Shown here one piece after another: positions 1 to 8,651 of a DNA stretch of 64,000 nt. Position 1 is the first letter of the stretch; every line of letters starts with the position of its first letter. Location: positions 88,164-152,163 of the forward strand of contig NZ_WUFT01000016.1 in NCBI RefSeq assembly GCF_010668805.1, written 5' to 3'. This DNA is from Rhizobium phaseoli. Lineage in GTDB: Bacteria; Pseudomonadota; Alphaproteobacteria; Rhizobiales; Rhizobiaceae. The notes under the pieces are model-generated. The model saw nothing but the letters and a program-made list of their open reading frames with translations. It was not told the origin of the DNA and made no database searches. A program made the translations under genes and the position numbers.

Positions 1-276
1 TGCGGTCGGAAAGGCGCGTTGAATTGCATCGCGTTGCAAGGCGGATAGGCGTGCGACCTCGCCATAGGCTGGAAGCCCCGCGGCGACCGCCATCAACTTT
101 GGTTCATTGCAGAAAGGAAGCAGATGCTGCTCCAGCTCTTCCAGCCAGTTCGGATTGTCCATCGGATTGACGCCGCGGCCGCGGGAGCTGCGCAAGATGC
201 GGCCACTCCGATCTGCGAGGGCGACCAAAACCTTGCTTCCACCACCGTCAATGCCGAGGATCAGCTCGTCGCTCAT
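1..276 (-). CDS. BadF/BadG/BcrA/BcrD-type ATPase, N-acetylglucosamine-kinase-like (partial)
   Basis: This is the N-terminal 92 residues of a protein that continues past the left edge of the window. It opens with MSDELILGIDGGGSKVLVAL, the phosphate-1 motif (DGGGSK) of the ASKHA sugar-kinase/BadF ATPase fold, as in N-acetylglucosamine kinases. The start ATG shares one base with the TAA stop of the DeoR regulator upstream (TAATG), so the two are almost certainly co-transcribed and translationally coupled. By inference it phosphorylates an amino sugar or related sugar in a catabolic operon controlled by that regulator. The substrate cannot be told from this fragment. Confidence 0.75.
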   Translation of the reverse strand, partial: MSDELILGIDGGGSKVLVALADRSGRILRSSRGRGVNPMDNPNWLEELEQHLLPFCNEPKLMAVAAGLPAYGEVARLSALQRDAIQRAFPTA

Positions 277-1067
277 TATTTGCCCCGCAGCTCCGCAATC
301 GTGGCCTCGACGCCGAAACTGGCCAGTTCCTCGCGCCAATGGCGAGGAAGTGCGGAATCGGTAATGACCTTTGCAGTGTTGAGCGGCGCGACCTTGTAGG
401 TCGCCATCGTTCCGAACTTCGATGAGTCGGCCAGGACGAAGCGATTTGCCGATCGAGCCAGCATACGTCGATTGAGGCTGGCTTCGGCGCTATCGACGCT
501 ATAGATGGCGCCGTCGGGACTGATGGCGCTTGCGCCAAGAAAGAGCTGGTCGAACCAGATCGTCTCGATCATCGCTTCTGCCTGTGGCCCGACCAATGAT
601 GCGTTTTCGCTGCGTAGCTGGCCGCCGAGAAGCACCACGTCGAGGTTCGGAATGTTGAGGAACTCCTGCGCCACCGTCAGGCCGTTTGTAAATATCCTGA
701 GCGGGATCGGGTTGATCCTGATGAGGCGTGCGAGCTGCAGGACGGTGGTGCCCGCATCGAGGAAAATTGCCGCGCGCGGATGCAGCAAATCATAGGCAGC
801 AGTCGCAATGGCGCGCTTGGCCGATAGATGACGCTTTTCGCGCTCCTGAAAGGCAACCTCGACCGAGGACCCGTCAGCAATGCGGGCTCCGCCGTGCACA
901 CGATCGATTGCCCCCTCCTGCTCAAGAATCTGTAGGTCTCTGCGTACAGTGGCAAGCGATGCCCCGATCGTGTCGGCAAGTGCCTGGATAGTGGAAAAGC
1001 CGTTCGCGTAAAGATGGCTGCGGATAGCATCCAAACGGTCGACCTTCACTCCGCCTGCCTGATTCAC
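276..1067 (-). CDS. DeoR/GlpR-family transcriptional regulator
   Basis: A 263-residue protein of the usual DeoR-family length. Residues about 10-60 form the winged helix-turn-helix, including a recognition segment around SLATVRRDLQILEQEGAI and the family VHGGA motif. The C-terminal DeoRC sensor domain (about 78-240) carries the sugar-phosphate-binding segment FLDAGTTVLQLA near residue 102. DeoR-type proteins usually repress sugar-catabolism operons and are released by a phosphorylated sugar. The gene is coupled to a sugar-kinase-like gene downstream, which fits that role. Upstream (1105-1165) lies AT-rich DNA with repeated TCAATCA/TTGATTTT-like words that could be operators. Confidence 0.85.
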   Translation of the reverse strand: MNQAGGVKVDRLDAIRSHLYANGFSTIQALADTIGASLATVRRDLQILEQEGAIDRVHGGARIADGSSVEVAFQEREKRHLSAKRAIATAAYDLLHPRAAIFLDAGTTVLQLARLIRINPIPLRIFTNGLTVAQEFLNIPNLDVVLLGGQLRSENASLVGPQAEAMIETIWFDQLFLGASAISPDGAIYSVDSAEASLNRRMLARSANRFVLADSSKFGTMATYKVAPLNTAKVITDSALPRHWREELASFGVEATIAELRGK

Positions 1068-1532
1068 CGGAAGCTCCTGCGAGAATATTTGCGATACCGA
1101 TCACATTTTCTACCCTATGCAATCAGAGTCAATCATAATCTTGATGTTTTTTGATTTTATCGTTGCAACTGGTCAAAGTATCCCGTGGTCCCCCTGGCCC
1201 CCGAAAAGGATCCCAGAGACGGTTTGTCAGTGGCATCGCGCGAGAGCGCTGAACGCGCTCTGCGTTTTCAACCGCTTCCGACGCGAGGTCAGAATGTCTG
1301 ATGGAGTGCGTCGCCGGTTGACGTATGGCCAAGCAATTTTAGCCGGGCGCTAGGCTCTATTGCGAAGCTCTTGGAGAGTCGGCGCGCATCGATAAGCCCT
1401 GAGCCGGCACTTCGGGATGACGCCAGGAGCTCTGGACGGCCGGGTTTGATGTCAGGTGACTGGCGCCGCCGCAGGCGCGCGGCGACGCTCAGTGACGTAG
1501 TTACAATTCGATCCACGGAGGGTTGTCTGCCC
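1068..1532. other. Intergenic region, no gene seen
   Basis: About 465 bases between the DeoR regulator and the DUF982 gene. The part next to the regulator (1105-1165) is AT-rich and probably holds its promoter and operator. The rest is GC-rich with short overlapping frames of poor coding character, and no RNA gene was recognised. Confidence 0.5.
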
Positions 1533-1832
1533 TTAGCGAATATGCGGATCCCTATCGTGTCGCGAACGGAATAGGGCTGCGCCGTCGATCTCTGGCGCCA
1601 GTAGATCATGTTTCTCAGCACAGGCGACAAACAATCCGCGGGCGGTTTCCGCTTCGATCTCGCCCCGCAGAGCCGCCGCACACGCTTTCAATGCAATGGC
1701 ATGCCCATTGTCCCTGAGCGATGCCGGCCACTCGACCAGATGACGGTATGCGTCCATTACCGAACGAACCTTGGCCGGAAAACCAAGTCCGACCAGAATA
1801 GAAACAGGCTTTTCGAACATGTCGGGTTTCAT
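1533..1832 (-). CDS. DUF982 family protein
   Basis: A 99-residue protein starting MKPDMFEKPVSILVGLGFP. The order of a short beta segment, the phrase VMDAYRHLVEWP, and a later ALKACAAALRGEIEAETARGLF stretch matches the small DUF982 proteins that are abundant in Rhizobiales, often in many plasmid copies. Function is unknown. The ATG at 1832 was chosen because a purine-rich GGGAGAG Shine-Dalgarno lies just upstream; the open frame extends further but without family similarity. A 22-bp palindrome lies between this gene and hsp20. Confidence 0.75.
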   Translation of the reverse strand: MKPDMFEKPVSILVGLGFPAKVRSVMDAYRHLVEWPASLRDNGHAIALKACAAALRGEIEAETARGLFVACAEKHDLLAPEIDGAALFRSRHDRDPHIR

Positions 1833-1862
1833 CTTTCTCTCCCTTCCAACCCGTACGTTCCA

Positions 1863-1884
1863 GGGCGCCGTCGCGACGGCGCCC
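1863..1884. repeat. Perfect 22-bp GC-rich palindrome
   Basis: A perfectly self-complementary 22-mer (GGGCGCCGTCG and its reverse complement, no loop spacer) sits between the stop of hsp20 at 1900 and the start of the DUF982 gene at 1832. It could be a hairpin that separates the two transcripts or stabilises the hsp20 3' end. No T-tract follows on the minus strand, so it is not a standard intrinsic terminator. Confidence 0.6.
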
Positions 1885-1899
1885 TTTGACGTATTCAAC

Positions 1900-2367
1900 T
1901 CATGCGACCTTTCGGGCTTCGATTTGTGCCGGCGATGACGATGCCAGAGCGTTTTGGATGTCAATCTTTCGCGGTTTCAATGCCTCGGGGACTTCGCGAA
2001 CAAGATCGATAGACAAAAGGCCATTGCTGAGATCGGCTCCATTCACACGTACATGATCGGCAAGTTCGAACCGGTGCTCGAACGGCCGACCGGCGATCCC
2101 ACGATGCAGATAGCCTTCCGCAGAGGCTTCCTGCTTCTTCCCGGCCACGGTGAGAAGGTTGGATTGGAAGGTGATGTCGAGATCGGCTTGGGCGAAACCG
2201 GCTACCGCAATCGAGATCCGGTAGTTGTCGTCACCTGTCTTGACGATGTCATAGGGTGGCCAATCGCTGAGTGAGCGCGCGCGCTGAGCATTTTCAAGAA
2301 GATTGAAAACCCGGTCAAAGCCAATGCTCGAACGGAACAGGGGTGCATAGTCGTAAGATGTTGCCAT
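1900..2367 (-). CDS. Small heat shock protein, Hsp20/IbpA family
   Basis: A 155-residue small heat shock protein that would hold unfolding proteins in the cytoplasm. It begins MATSYDYAPLFRSSIGFDRV, the N-terminal pattern of IbpA-like Hsp20s (aromatic 'PLFRSSIGFDR'). It has an alpha-crystallin domain with YRISIAVAGFAQADLDI, the loop LTVAGKK, and FEHRFELADHVRVNGADLSNGLLSIDL. The ATG at 2367 was chosen over ATG 2373 and the longer frame because AGGAGG lies 8 bases upstream of it but only 2 bases from 2373. The leader has features of a ROSE RNA thermometer. Plasmid-borne hsp20 genes are common in rhizobia. Confidence 0.9.
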   Translation of the reverse strand: MATSYDYAPLFRSSIGFDRVFNLLENAQRARSLSDWPPYDIVKTGDDNYRISIAVAGFAQADLDITFQSNLLTVAGKKQEASAEGYLHRGIAGRPFEHRFELADHVRVNGADLSNGLLSIDLVREVPEALKPRKIDIQNALASSSPAQIEARKVA

Positions 2368-2373
2368 AGCCAT

Positions 2374-2457
2374 ATCCTCCTTGAAGCAACATGGGTACAG
2401 AAGTGCTGGAAACATGCGCTTCCAGCAAGGCCAGCCCTGTCGTTAGCCGCTGGCGGC
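2374..2457 (-). promoter_or_regulatory. ROSE-like RNA thermometer in hsp20 5' leader
   Basis: The transcript just before hsp20 reads TTGCTTCAAGGAGGAT. TTGCT can fold on the AGGAG Shine-Dalgarno through a tiny loop with a G-G mismatch, which is the signature of the last hairpin of rhizobial ROSE elements. Upstream is a perfect 8-bp stem (TGCTGGAA/TTCCAGCA at 2404-2427) and then a GCCGC/GCGGC inverted repeat (2446-2457). This multi-hairpin leader in front of a small heat shock gene is the classic ROSE arrangement, in which heating melts the stem and frees the ribosome site. Fold and function are inferred. Confidence 0.6.
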
Positions 2458-2676
2458 ATTTTATTTGGTTTAGGGGATTCAAGTTTCAAGCAGGTCGTTG
2501 CGAAAAATTTTCAGTCGGGCAGCAAGTCGCGTAAGCCAACTGAACAAGCTCGTCGTCGGCGGGTTTCCAGGGCGTCTTTCTAGACAGTGGTCTTGTCGTT
2601 TTAAACTGCCTTGTCGATTGGCGTCATTGACGAAGAGGGGCTCCGGGCCTGCTGAATTCGGGCAGTGCGTTTCGTG

Positions 2677-2702
2677 GGAACCCCTGGTCAGCTAAACTCG
2701 TT
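2677..2702 (+). promoter_or_regulatory. EcfG/RpoE2-type promoter of kup
   Basis: GGAAC at 2677-2681, 17 bases, then CGTT at 2699-2702. This fits the alphaproteobacterial general-stress sigma factor consensus (GGAAC-N16/17-cGTT). It lies 88 bases upstream of the kup start, on the same strand, with no gene between. Confidence 0.6.
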
Positions 2703-2790
2703 AGAAGCCGTCGGCAAAGACTCGCTTCTCTGATAGTTTTCCCTGCCGGCGCGTTCGATCGGCGTTCTCCTTCAAACTGCGAGCCTTTCG

Positions 2791-4692
2791 GTGGCCCACC
2801 CGCACCTTCGATCAGAAGATCCCGAGCTGGAACGCGCAACCCGCAGCGGGTTGCCCTCGCTTGTCCTTGCCGCTTTAGGCGTTGTCTACGGTGATATCGG
2901 CACGAGCCCGCTCTATGCGTTCCGCGAAGCCCTCCGTGCAACGGCCGGGACCGGCTCGCACCGAGACAATGTACTCGGCATTCTCTCCCTCATCGTATGG
3001 GCGCTGACGATCGTCGTGACCGTCAAATACGTGACCTTCGTCCTAAAGGCGGACAATCGCGGAGAGGGCGGCACGCTCTCTCTCATGACACTCGCGCGCG
3101 ATAGCCTCATTGGCAGACCTGTCTGGGTCCTCGTCCTCGGTGTCGCCGGTGCATCGCTCTTCCTTGGCGACGCGATTATCACTCCGGCTATCTCGGTTCT
3201 CTCGGCTGTCGAAGGTATTCAGGTCGTCGCACCCGGACTTTCAGCCTGGATCGTCCCGTTCACGTTAACAATCATAGCGCTTCTCTTCTTCGTCCAGCGT
3301 TTCGGGACTGGAGGCGTTGCCGCCGTGTTTGGCCCAGTCATGGCGCTATGGTTCCTGGTGCTGGGCGTTAGTGGGGCGATCCATATTCTCGACGACCCGG
3401 CAGTTCTCTGGGCTGTCGATCCGACCCATGCGCTTCGCTATGCGGCAAGCAACGCCGGCACGACGATCACCGTGCTTGGCGCAGTCTTTCTCGCAGTGAC
3501 GGGAGCCGAAGCGCTCTATGTCGACCTCGGCCACTTTGGACGCAAACCAATCGTTGCTGCCTGGTTCATCCTGGTCTTCCCCTGCCTTCTGCTAAACTAT
3601 TTCGGACAGGGCGCATTCGTGCTTTCAAATCCGGAGATGGCTACCCACCCATTCTTCGGCATGCATCCGGACTGGGCAAAAATCCCAATTGTCTGCCTTG
3701 CAACTGCGGCAACCGTGATTGCAAGCCAGGCGGTCATTTCGGGAGCCTACTCCCTCGTGCGTCAGGCCATGCACCTGAACTTGCTGCCGCGGCTCCAGAT
3801 TCTGCACACTTCTGAAACGCATTCCGGGCAGATCTTCATGCCTCAGGTGAATTCCTTCCTCTTCATCTTCGTGGTCGCTTTGGTGCTCCACTTCCGCAAT
3901 TCCAGCGGGCTTTCCGCCGCCTACGGCATCGCCGTCACCGGGGAGATGCTGATTACATCTGTGCTTCTCTACGTCGTCATGCTGCGGATCTGGAACTGGA
4001 GGACGGCCGCCGCGGCAGCTGTCGTGGTGCCGCTCTTTCTCATCGACGCTGGCTTCTTGGCGGCAAACGTCGCTAAATTTGCTGACGGGGGCTGGGTGCC
4101 GGTTGCCGTCGCCTGCACGATGGGCCTGATCATGCATACTTGGATGTCCGGGCGACGTCTGCTTACCGCCCGCACTAAAACCGAGGAAATCCCCTTGTCG
4201 TCAATCATTGACAAGCTGGCAAAGAAGAAGCCGCTGACAGTTCCAGGCACGGCCATCTTCTTGGCGAGTGACGTCGAGGGCGCGCCGACAGCGCTCCTGC
4301 ACAGCCTCAAGCATTACAAGGTTCTGCATGAGCAGAATGTCATCCTCAGCGTCGTGACGGCGACGACGCCCTTCGTCCCGGATGAAGAAAAGATTTTCCT
4401 GGCGAGCTTCAACCCATTGTTTTCTCGACTGGTCATTACCTTCGGCTATATGGAGACGCCGAACATTCCCCGCGCGCTCGCGCTCGTGCGCAAGCTCGGG
4501 CTGAAGTTCGATATCATGTCGACGTCCTTTTTCCTGTCTCGCCGAACGATCCTGCCGTCGAAGAAGGGAGGGATGCCCTTCTGGCAGGACAGACTGTTTA
4601 TCGTCCTTGCCCAGAACGCCGGCAATGCGACGGACTACTTCGGGCTTCCCAGCGGCCGTGTCGTCGAGCTTGGCCTTCAGACGGTTCTTTAA
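2791..4692 (+). CDS. kup: Low-affinity potassium transport protein Kup
   Basis: A 633-residue KUP/HAK/KT-family K+/H+ symporter of the inner membrane. The hallmark ALGVVYGDIGTSPLYAF is near residue 27, followed by about 12 hydrophobic membrane segments and the family phrases ADNRGEGGTLSLM and TGAEALYVDLGHFG. The C-terminal soluble domain (about 460-633) is present and full length. The start codon is GTG. Kup proteins import K+ particularly at low pH or osmotic stress. An EcfG-type promoter upstream suggests stress control. The nearest plus-strand gene downstream is more than 6 kb away, so it is probably monocistronic. Confidence 0.93.
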   Translation: MAHPHLRSEDPELERATRSGLPSLVLAALGVVYGDIGTSPLYAFREALRATAGTGSHRDNVLGILSLIVWALTIVVTVKYVTFVLKADNRGEGGTLSLMTLARDSLIGRPVWVLVLGVAGASLFLGDAIITPAISVLSAVEGIQVVAPGLSAWIVPFTLTIIALLFFVQRFGTGGVAAVFGPVMALWFLVLGVSGAIHILDDPAVLWAVDPTHALRYAASNAGTTITVLGAVFLAVTGAEALYVDLGHFGRKPIVAAWFILVFPCLLLNYFGQGAFVLSNPEMATHPFFGMHPDWAKIPIVCLATAATVIASQAVISGAYSLVRQAMHLNLLPRLQILHTSETHSGQIFMPQVNSFLFIFVVALVLHFRNSSGLSAAYGIAVTGEMLITSVLLYVVMLRIWNWRTAAAAAVVVPLFLIDAGFLAANVAKFADGGWVPVAVACTMGLIMHTWMSGRRLLTARTKTEEIPLSSIIDKLAKKKPLTVPGTAIFLASDVEGAPTALLHSLKHYKVLHEQNVILSVVTATTPFVPDEEKIFLASFNPLFSRLVITFGYMETPNIPRALALVRKLGLKFDIMSTSFFLSRRTILPSKKGGMPFWQDRLFIVLAQNAGNATDYFGLPSGRVVELGLQTVL

Positions 4693-4758
4693 CCCTGATG
4701 GGCGCCCACAACCGTCCTGGACGAGTGCGCGACCGCCTCGCGGCCCCGGTTCGTTTCG

Positions 4759-5097
4759 CTACTGTGTCACACGAAGGACCGCTGAACCCGTTGTCAATCG
4801 ACCTTCAATATCCCGATGAGCCTCGACGATGTCGTCGAATGGATAAATGCGCGTAGGGTCGACCCTCAGAACACCCGATTTGATGGCCGCAAACAGATCG
4901 GCGGCGGCCTCAGCGGTCTCGGCAGGCGTCGAAACCTAATGCTGCAGCATTGGCCATGTGAGATGCAGCCCGCGCGGACCAAGTTCGTAGGGGTCAATCG
5001 GGGTGATCTCGCCGGACGCCTTACCGAACTGGACTACGGTGCCACGAAGTTTGCGTATGGCGAGCGAACCACGGAATGTAGACAATTGAGCGGCGAG
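4759..5097 (-). pseudogene. Zinc-type quinone oxidoreductase remnant
   Basis: Read on the minus strand, this stretch gives the C-terminal third of an NADPH:quinone oxidoreductase of the MDR superfamily: STFRGSLAIRKLRGTVVQFG, then the GPRGLHLTWPMLQH segment, and after an in-frame TAG, AETAEAAADLFAAIKSGVL ending in GSAVLRVTQ. The TAG stands where the family has an aromatic residue, so it looks like a point nonsense mutation. The N-terminal two thirds, including the nucleotide-binding region, are missing. No start or Shine-Dalgarno was found. It is a decayed fragment with no product expected. Confidence 0.7.
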
Positions 5098-5390
5098 TTG
5101 ACGGGGTATCGAGAGCTTTTTATTTTTCAGCAGCGGCGAAAGCGTGCGGCATCAGGAACGCAGCAAGCTCCGTTATAACATTCGTCAGATCCCCCGACTG
5201 TTCGCAAAGCCTTCGACGAAGCGGCAACGTCCGTTAATTTTTCCCATCATACCAAAGGCATAGGTGTACTTACATAAACTATCGCCTGAGGATTTGTGTC
5301 GTTATTAACAACCTCGATAAAGCCCTCCGTTTGGACAAGCAGCGCCTTTACATGTATCGACCGCTGACGCCGTGAACCACCTGCCAAACC
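5098..5390. other. Intergenic, nothing recognised
   Basis: About 290 bases between the oxidoreductase fragment and the end of dnaE2. It is somewhat AT-richer than its surroundings. No gene, terminator or repeat could be supported. Confidence 0.5.
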
Positions 5391-8300
5391 TCACTGAAAA
5401 TTCCGGCTCTTCACTTTGAGCGTGTCAATGTGGAGGTCGGGAATGTAAATGTCGCGTGTCTTTATCGCGGCACGATCCCGGGAATCCGCACTGCCTGGCG
5501 AGCCTTGGGCGAACTCGTCGCCGCGACCGGTCGGAAGCTTGAACGTCTCGTCACGATCGGCAAGTCCCGAGAGATCAGCTGAGAGATCGAAGAGCTGTTG
5601 CGCAATGAGGTGGACGACGTCCCCTTCCCTCTGGATCCGACCGTTGATCGCCATCATGCTGGATCCGATCACGACGCGGCGCCGGCGTTCGAACAGTTTC
5701 GGCCAAACGACAACGTTTGCCGGACCGGTCTCGTCCTCGATCGTCAGAAACATGACACCCTTGGCTGACCCTGGCTTCTGTCGTACGAGAACCAGTCCCG
5801 CTGTCATCAGCCAGCGGCCGTCACGAGCTGTCATCGCCTCCTCGCAGGTGACAATGTTGCGCGCGGCGAGATCCTTGCGCAAGAAAGCGATCGGATGCCG
5901 GCGCAAGGTCAATCCGGTGTGGCTGTAGTCCTGGATGACATTGTGGCCGTCGGTCATCTGCCGGAGCTCGACCTGCGGCTCTTGCTGTTCGGCGATTGTC
6001 TTACTCTCCCGCTTGGCCGCTGCCGCGAACAAGGGCAAAGGCTCGTCCCTCAGCGCCTTGATGGCCCATAACGCATCGCGTCGCTGCAGATTGAGCGAGG
6101 CGAGAAACGCATCGGCTTCGGCCAGTTCGACCAACGAGGCCGCCGGCACGCCAGAGCGCCGCCACATATCATCAACACTGTCGAAGGGATGGTCGGCGCG
6201 CGCGGCAACGATCCGCGCCGCATCAGTTGCCGCCAAACCCCGGACCAGGCGCAGGCCCAACCGAACCGCATAACAATCGCTGCCCTCGATCGGTTCCATC
6301 GTGCAGTCCCATCTTGAGCGGTTGACGCAGACAGGCCGGATTGCGACGCCGTGGTTCTTGGCGTCACCAACGATCTGGGCGACCGCATAAAAGCCCATCG
6401 GCTGGCTGTTGATCAGGGCGGCGCAGAACACGTCGGGGTAATGGCATTTGACGAAGCTCGAGGCATAGGCGACGAGCGCAAAGCTCGCGGCGTGGCTTTC
6501 CGGAAAACCATAGGAGCCGAAGCCTTCGAGCTGCGAGAAGGTCTTCTCTGCAAATTCGGGCGAGTACCCATTTCTGACCATCCCGGAAACCAACTTGTCC
6601 TTGAATTTAGAAACCCCGCCGGTGAACTTGAAGGTGGCCATCGACTTGCGCAGTTGGTCGGCCTCCCCGCCAGTGAAGCCGGCACAGACCATTGCGACCT
6701 TCATGGCGCTTTCCTGGAAAAGCGGGACACCAAGCGTTTTGCCGAGCACCGCCTCCAGTTCCGGCGTCGGGTAATCGACGGGTTCCTTGCCTTCGCGTCG
6801 ACGCAGATAGGGATGCACCATGTCGCCCTGGATCGGCCCCGGCCGGACGATCGCCACCTGGATGACAAGATCGTAGAACGTTCGAGGCTTCATCCGAGGC
6901 AGCATTGCCATCTGGGCACGGCTTTCAATCTGGAAAGTGCCGAGCGTGTCCGCCTTGCGGATCATCGCGTAGGTGGCCGGATCTTCCTGCTTGATGTTTG
7001 CAAGATCAAGATCGTCATCCTTATGCTCTTTGATAAGGGCAAAGGCCTTGCTCATGCAGGTCAGCATTCCAAGTGCCAGAACGTCGACCTTCATGAATTT
7101 CAACGCCTCGACGTCATCCTTATCCCATTCGATCACCTGCCGATCGGCCATCGAGGCGGGTTCAATCGGCACCAGATCGTCTAGCCGGTCATGGGTCAGC
7201 ACGAAACCTCCGGGATGCTGCCCGAGGTGCCTCGGCGCACCCATCAATTGCTGCGCAAGCTGCAGCGTCAGCGCCAGGCGGCGGTCATCGGGATTGAGGT
7301 TGAGCTCGCGAAGGTTTCGTTCTCCGACCATCTCGGCCGACCAGGACCACATGCCCGATGACAGAGCCTTGATTATATCCTCCGGCATACCGAGCGCCTT
7401 GCCGACGTCGCGGATCGCGCCCTTGGCGCGATAGCGAGTGACCGTGGCGCAAAGTGCCGCCTTCTGATGCGTGTAGGTCCTGTAGATCCATTGGATGACC
7501 TCCTCCCTCCGCTCGTGCTCGAAATCGACGTCTATGTCGGGCGGCTCGTCGCGTTCCTGGGAAACGAAACGCTCGAACAGAAGGTCGTTGGTCTCGGGAT
7601 CGATGGATGTGATGCCGAGGATATAGCAGACGGCGGAGTTGGCAGCCGATCCGCGTCCCTGGCAAAGGATCCCCCGTGATCGGGCAAAGCGGACGATCGA
7701 AAAGACCGTCAGGAAATAGGGCGCGTATTTCATTGCCAGGATGAGGTCGAGCTCGTGCCGAACAATCTTCAGGACTTTTGGCGGCAGGCCCTCCGGGTAG
7801 CGCTGCGGCACACACTCCCAGACATAGTGCTCGAGGGAGGCCTGCGCGTCCCTGCCTGGTACGATTGCCTCCTCCGGGTACTGATAGGTAAGTTCCTCGA
7901 GTGAGAATTTGCAGCGCTCGACGATCTCCATCGTTCGGGCCAGTGCTTCTGGATAGCGCGGAAACAGTCGCTGCATTTCCTCCGGTGGTTTCAGGTAACG
8001 GTCCGCATGGCGTTCCCGCTCGAAGCCGACATCGTCGATCGTGGTGCGGTTCCGAATGCAGGTGACGACGTCCTGCAACTGTCGGCGCGACGGTTCATGG
8101 AAGAGCACGTCATTCGTCACAACCGTCTTGACCCTGAAACGATGCGCCATGTCCGACAGCTCATGCAGCCGCATCTGGTCGTTCGGCCGCCTGCGAAGCG
8201 ACAAGGCGATGTAGGCGTGGCGCTGGAAAATCTCCGCCATTTTCCGCAGCTGTAGCGCGCAGGTCTCGTCGGGCAGATCCGGCACGAGGACGCCGATCAG

Positions 8301-8651
8301 GCCTTCGGCATAAAGCGCCACGTCCTCGAGAGCGAGGATGCAATTGGCCTTGCCTCCCCTGCTCTTGCCGAGCGTCAATAGCCGGGTCAGCCGCGAATAG
8401 GAGGCACGGTCGGTGGGGTAGACGAGGATCGACATGCCGTCCGCCAGATCGAGGCGGCAGCCGACCACCAGGCGAAGGCCAGTTGTCCGTGAGGCTTCCA
8501 ATGCGCGGACGATGCCGGAGAGCGAGTTACGATCGACGATGCCGAGCGCCTCGATGCCGAGGAGTTTTGCCATGGCAAACAGCTCCTCCGCCGACGAGGC
8601 GCCGCGCAGGAAGGAAAAATGGGTGGTGACCTGAAGCTCGGCGTAGCTCAT
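5391..8651 (-). CDS. dnaE2: Error-prone DNA polymerase DnaE2
   Basis: A 1086-residue C-family polymerase that performs translesion synthesis with ImuB in the SOS response. The N-terminal PHP domain starts YAELQVTTHFSFLRGASS. The polymerase palm contains the paired aspartates in PDIDVDF at about residues 371-377 and the upstream GRGSAANSAVCYILG motif. A C-terminal OB-fold (around VMFLTIEDETGPANVVVWP) lies near residue 970. Length matches DnaE2. The start at 8651 was chosen because its ATG overlaps the imuB stop (ATGA), giving tight coupling, rather than the longer frame. It is the last gene of the imuA-imuB-dnaE2 operon. Confidence 0.93.
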   Translation of the reverse strand: MSYAELQVTTHFSFLRGASSAEELFAMAKLLGIEALGIVDRNSLSGIVRALEASRTTGLRLVVGCRLDLADGMSILVYPTDRASYSRLTRLLTLGKSRGGKANCILALEDVALYAEGLIGVLVPDLPDETCALQLRKMAEIFQRHAYIALSLRRRPNDQMRLHELSDMAHRFRVKTVVTNDVLFHEPSRRQLQDVVTCIRNRTTIDDVGFERERHADRYLKPPEEMQRLFPRYPEALARTMEIVERCKFSLEELTYQYPEEAIVPGRDAQASLEHYVWECVPQRYPEGLPPKVLKIVRHELDLILAMKYAPYFLTVFSIVRFARSRGILCQGRGSAANSAVCYILGITSIDPETNDLLFERFVSQERDEPPDIDVDFEHERREEVIQWIYRTYTHQKAALCATVTRYRAKGAIRDVGKALGMPEDIIKALSSGMWSWSAEMVGERNLRELNLNPDDRRLALTLQLAQQLMGAPRHLGQHPGGFVLTHDRLDDLVPIEPASMADRQVIEWDKDDVEALKFMKVDVLALGMLTCMSKAFALIKEHKDDDLDLANIKQEDPATYAMIRKADTLGTFQIESRAQMAMLPRMKPRTFYDLVIQVAIVRPGPIQGDMVHPYLRRREGKEPVDYPTPELEAVLGKTLGVPLFQESAMKVAMVCAGFTGGEADQLRKSMATFKFTGGVSKFKDKLVSGMVRNGYSPEFAEKTFSQLEGFGSYGFPESHAASFALVAYASSFVKCHYPDVFCAALINSQPMGFYAVAQIVGDAKNHGVAIRPVCVNRSRWDCTMEPIEGSDCYAVRLGLRLVRGLAATDAARIVAARADHPFDSVDDMWRRSGVPAASLVELAEADAFLASLNLQRRDALWAIKALRDEPLPLFAAAAKRESKTIAEQQEPQVELRQMTDGHNVIQDYSHTGLTLRRHPIAFLRKDLAARNIVTCEEAMTARDGRWLMTAGLVLVRQKPGSAKGVMFLTIEDETGPANVVVWPKLFERRRRVVIGSSMMAINGRIQREGDVVHLIAQQLFDLSADLSGLADRDETFKLPTGRGDEFAQGSPGSADSRDRAAIKTRDIYIPDLHIDTLKVKSRNFQ

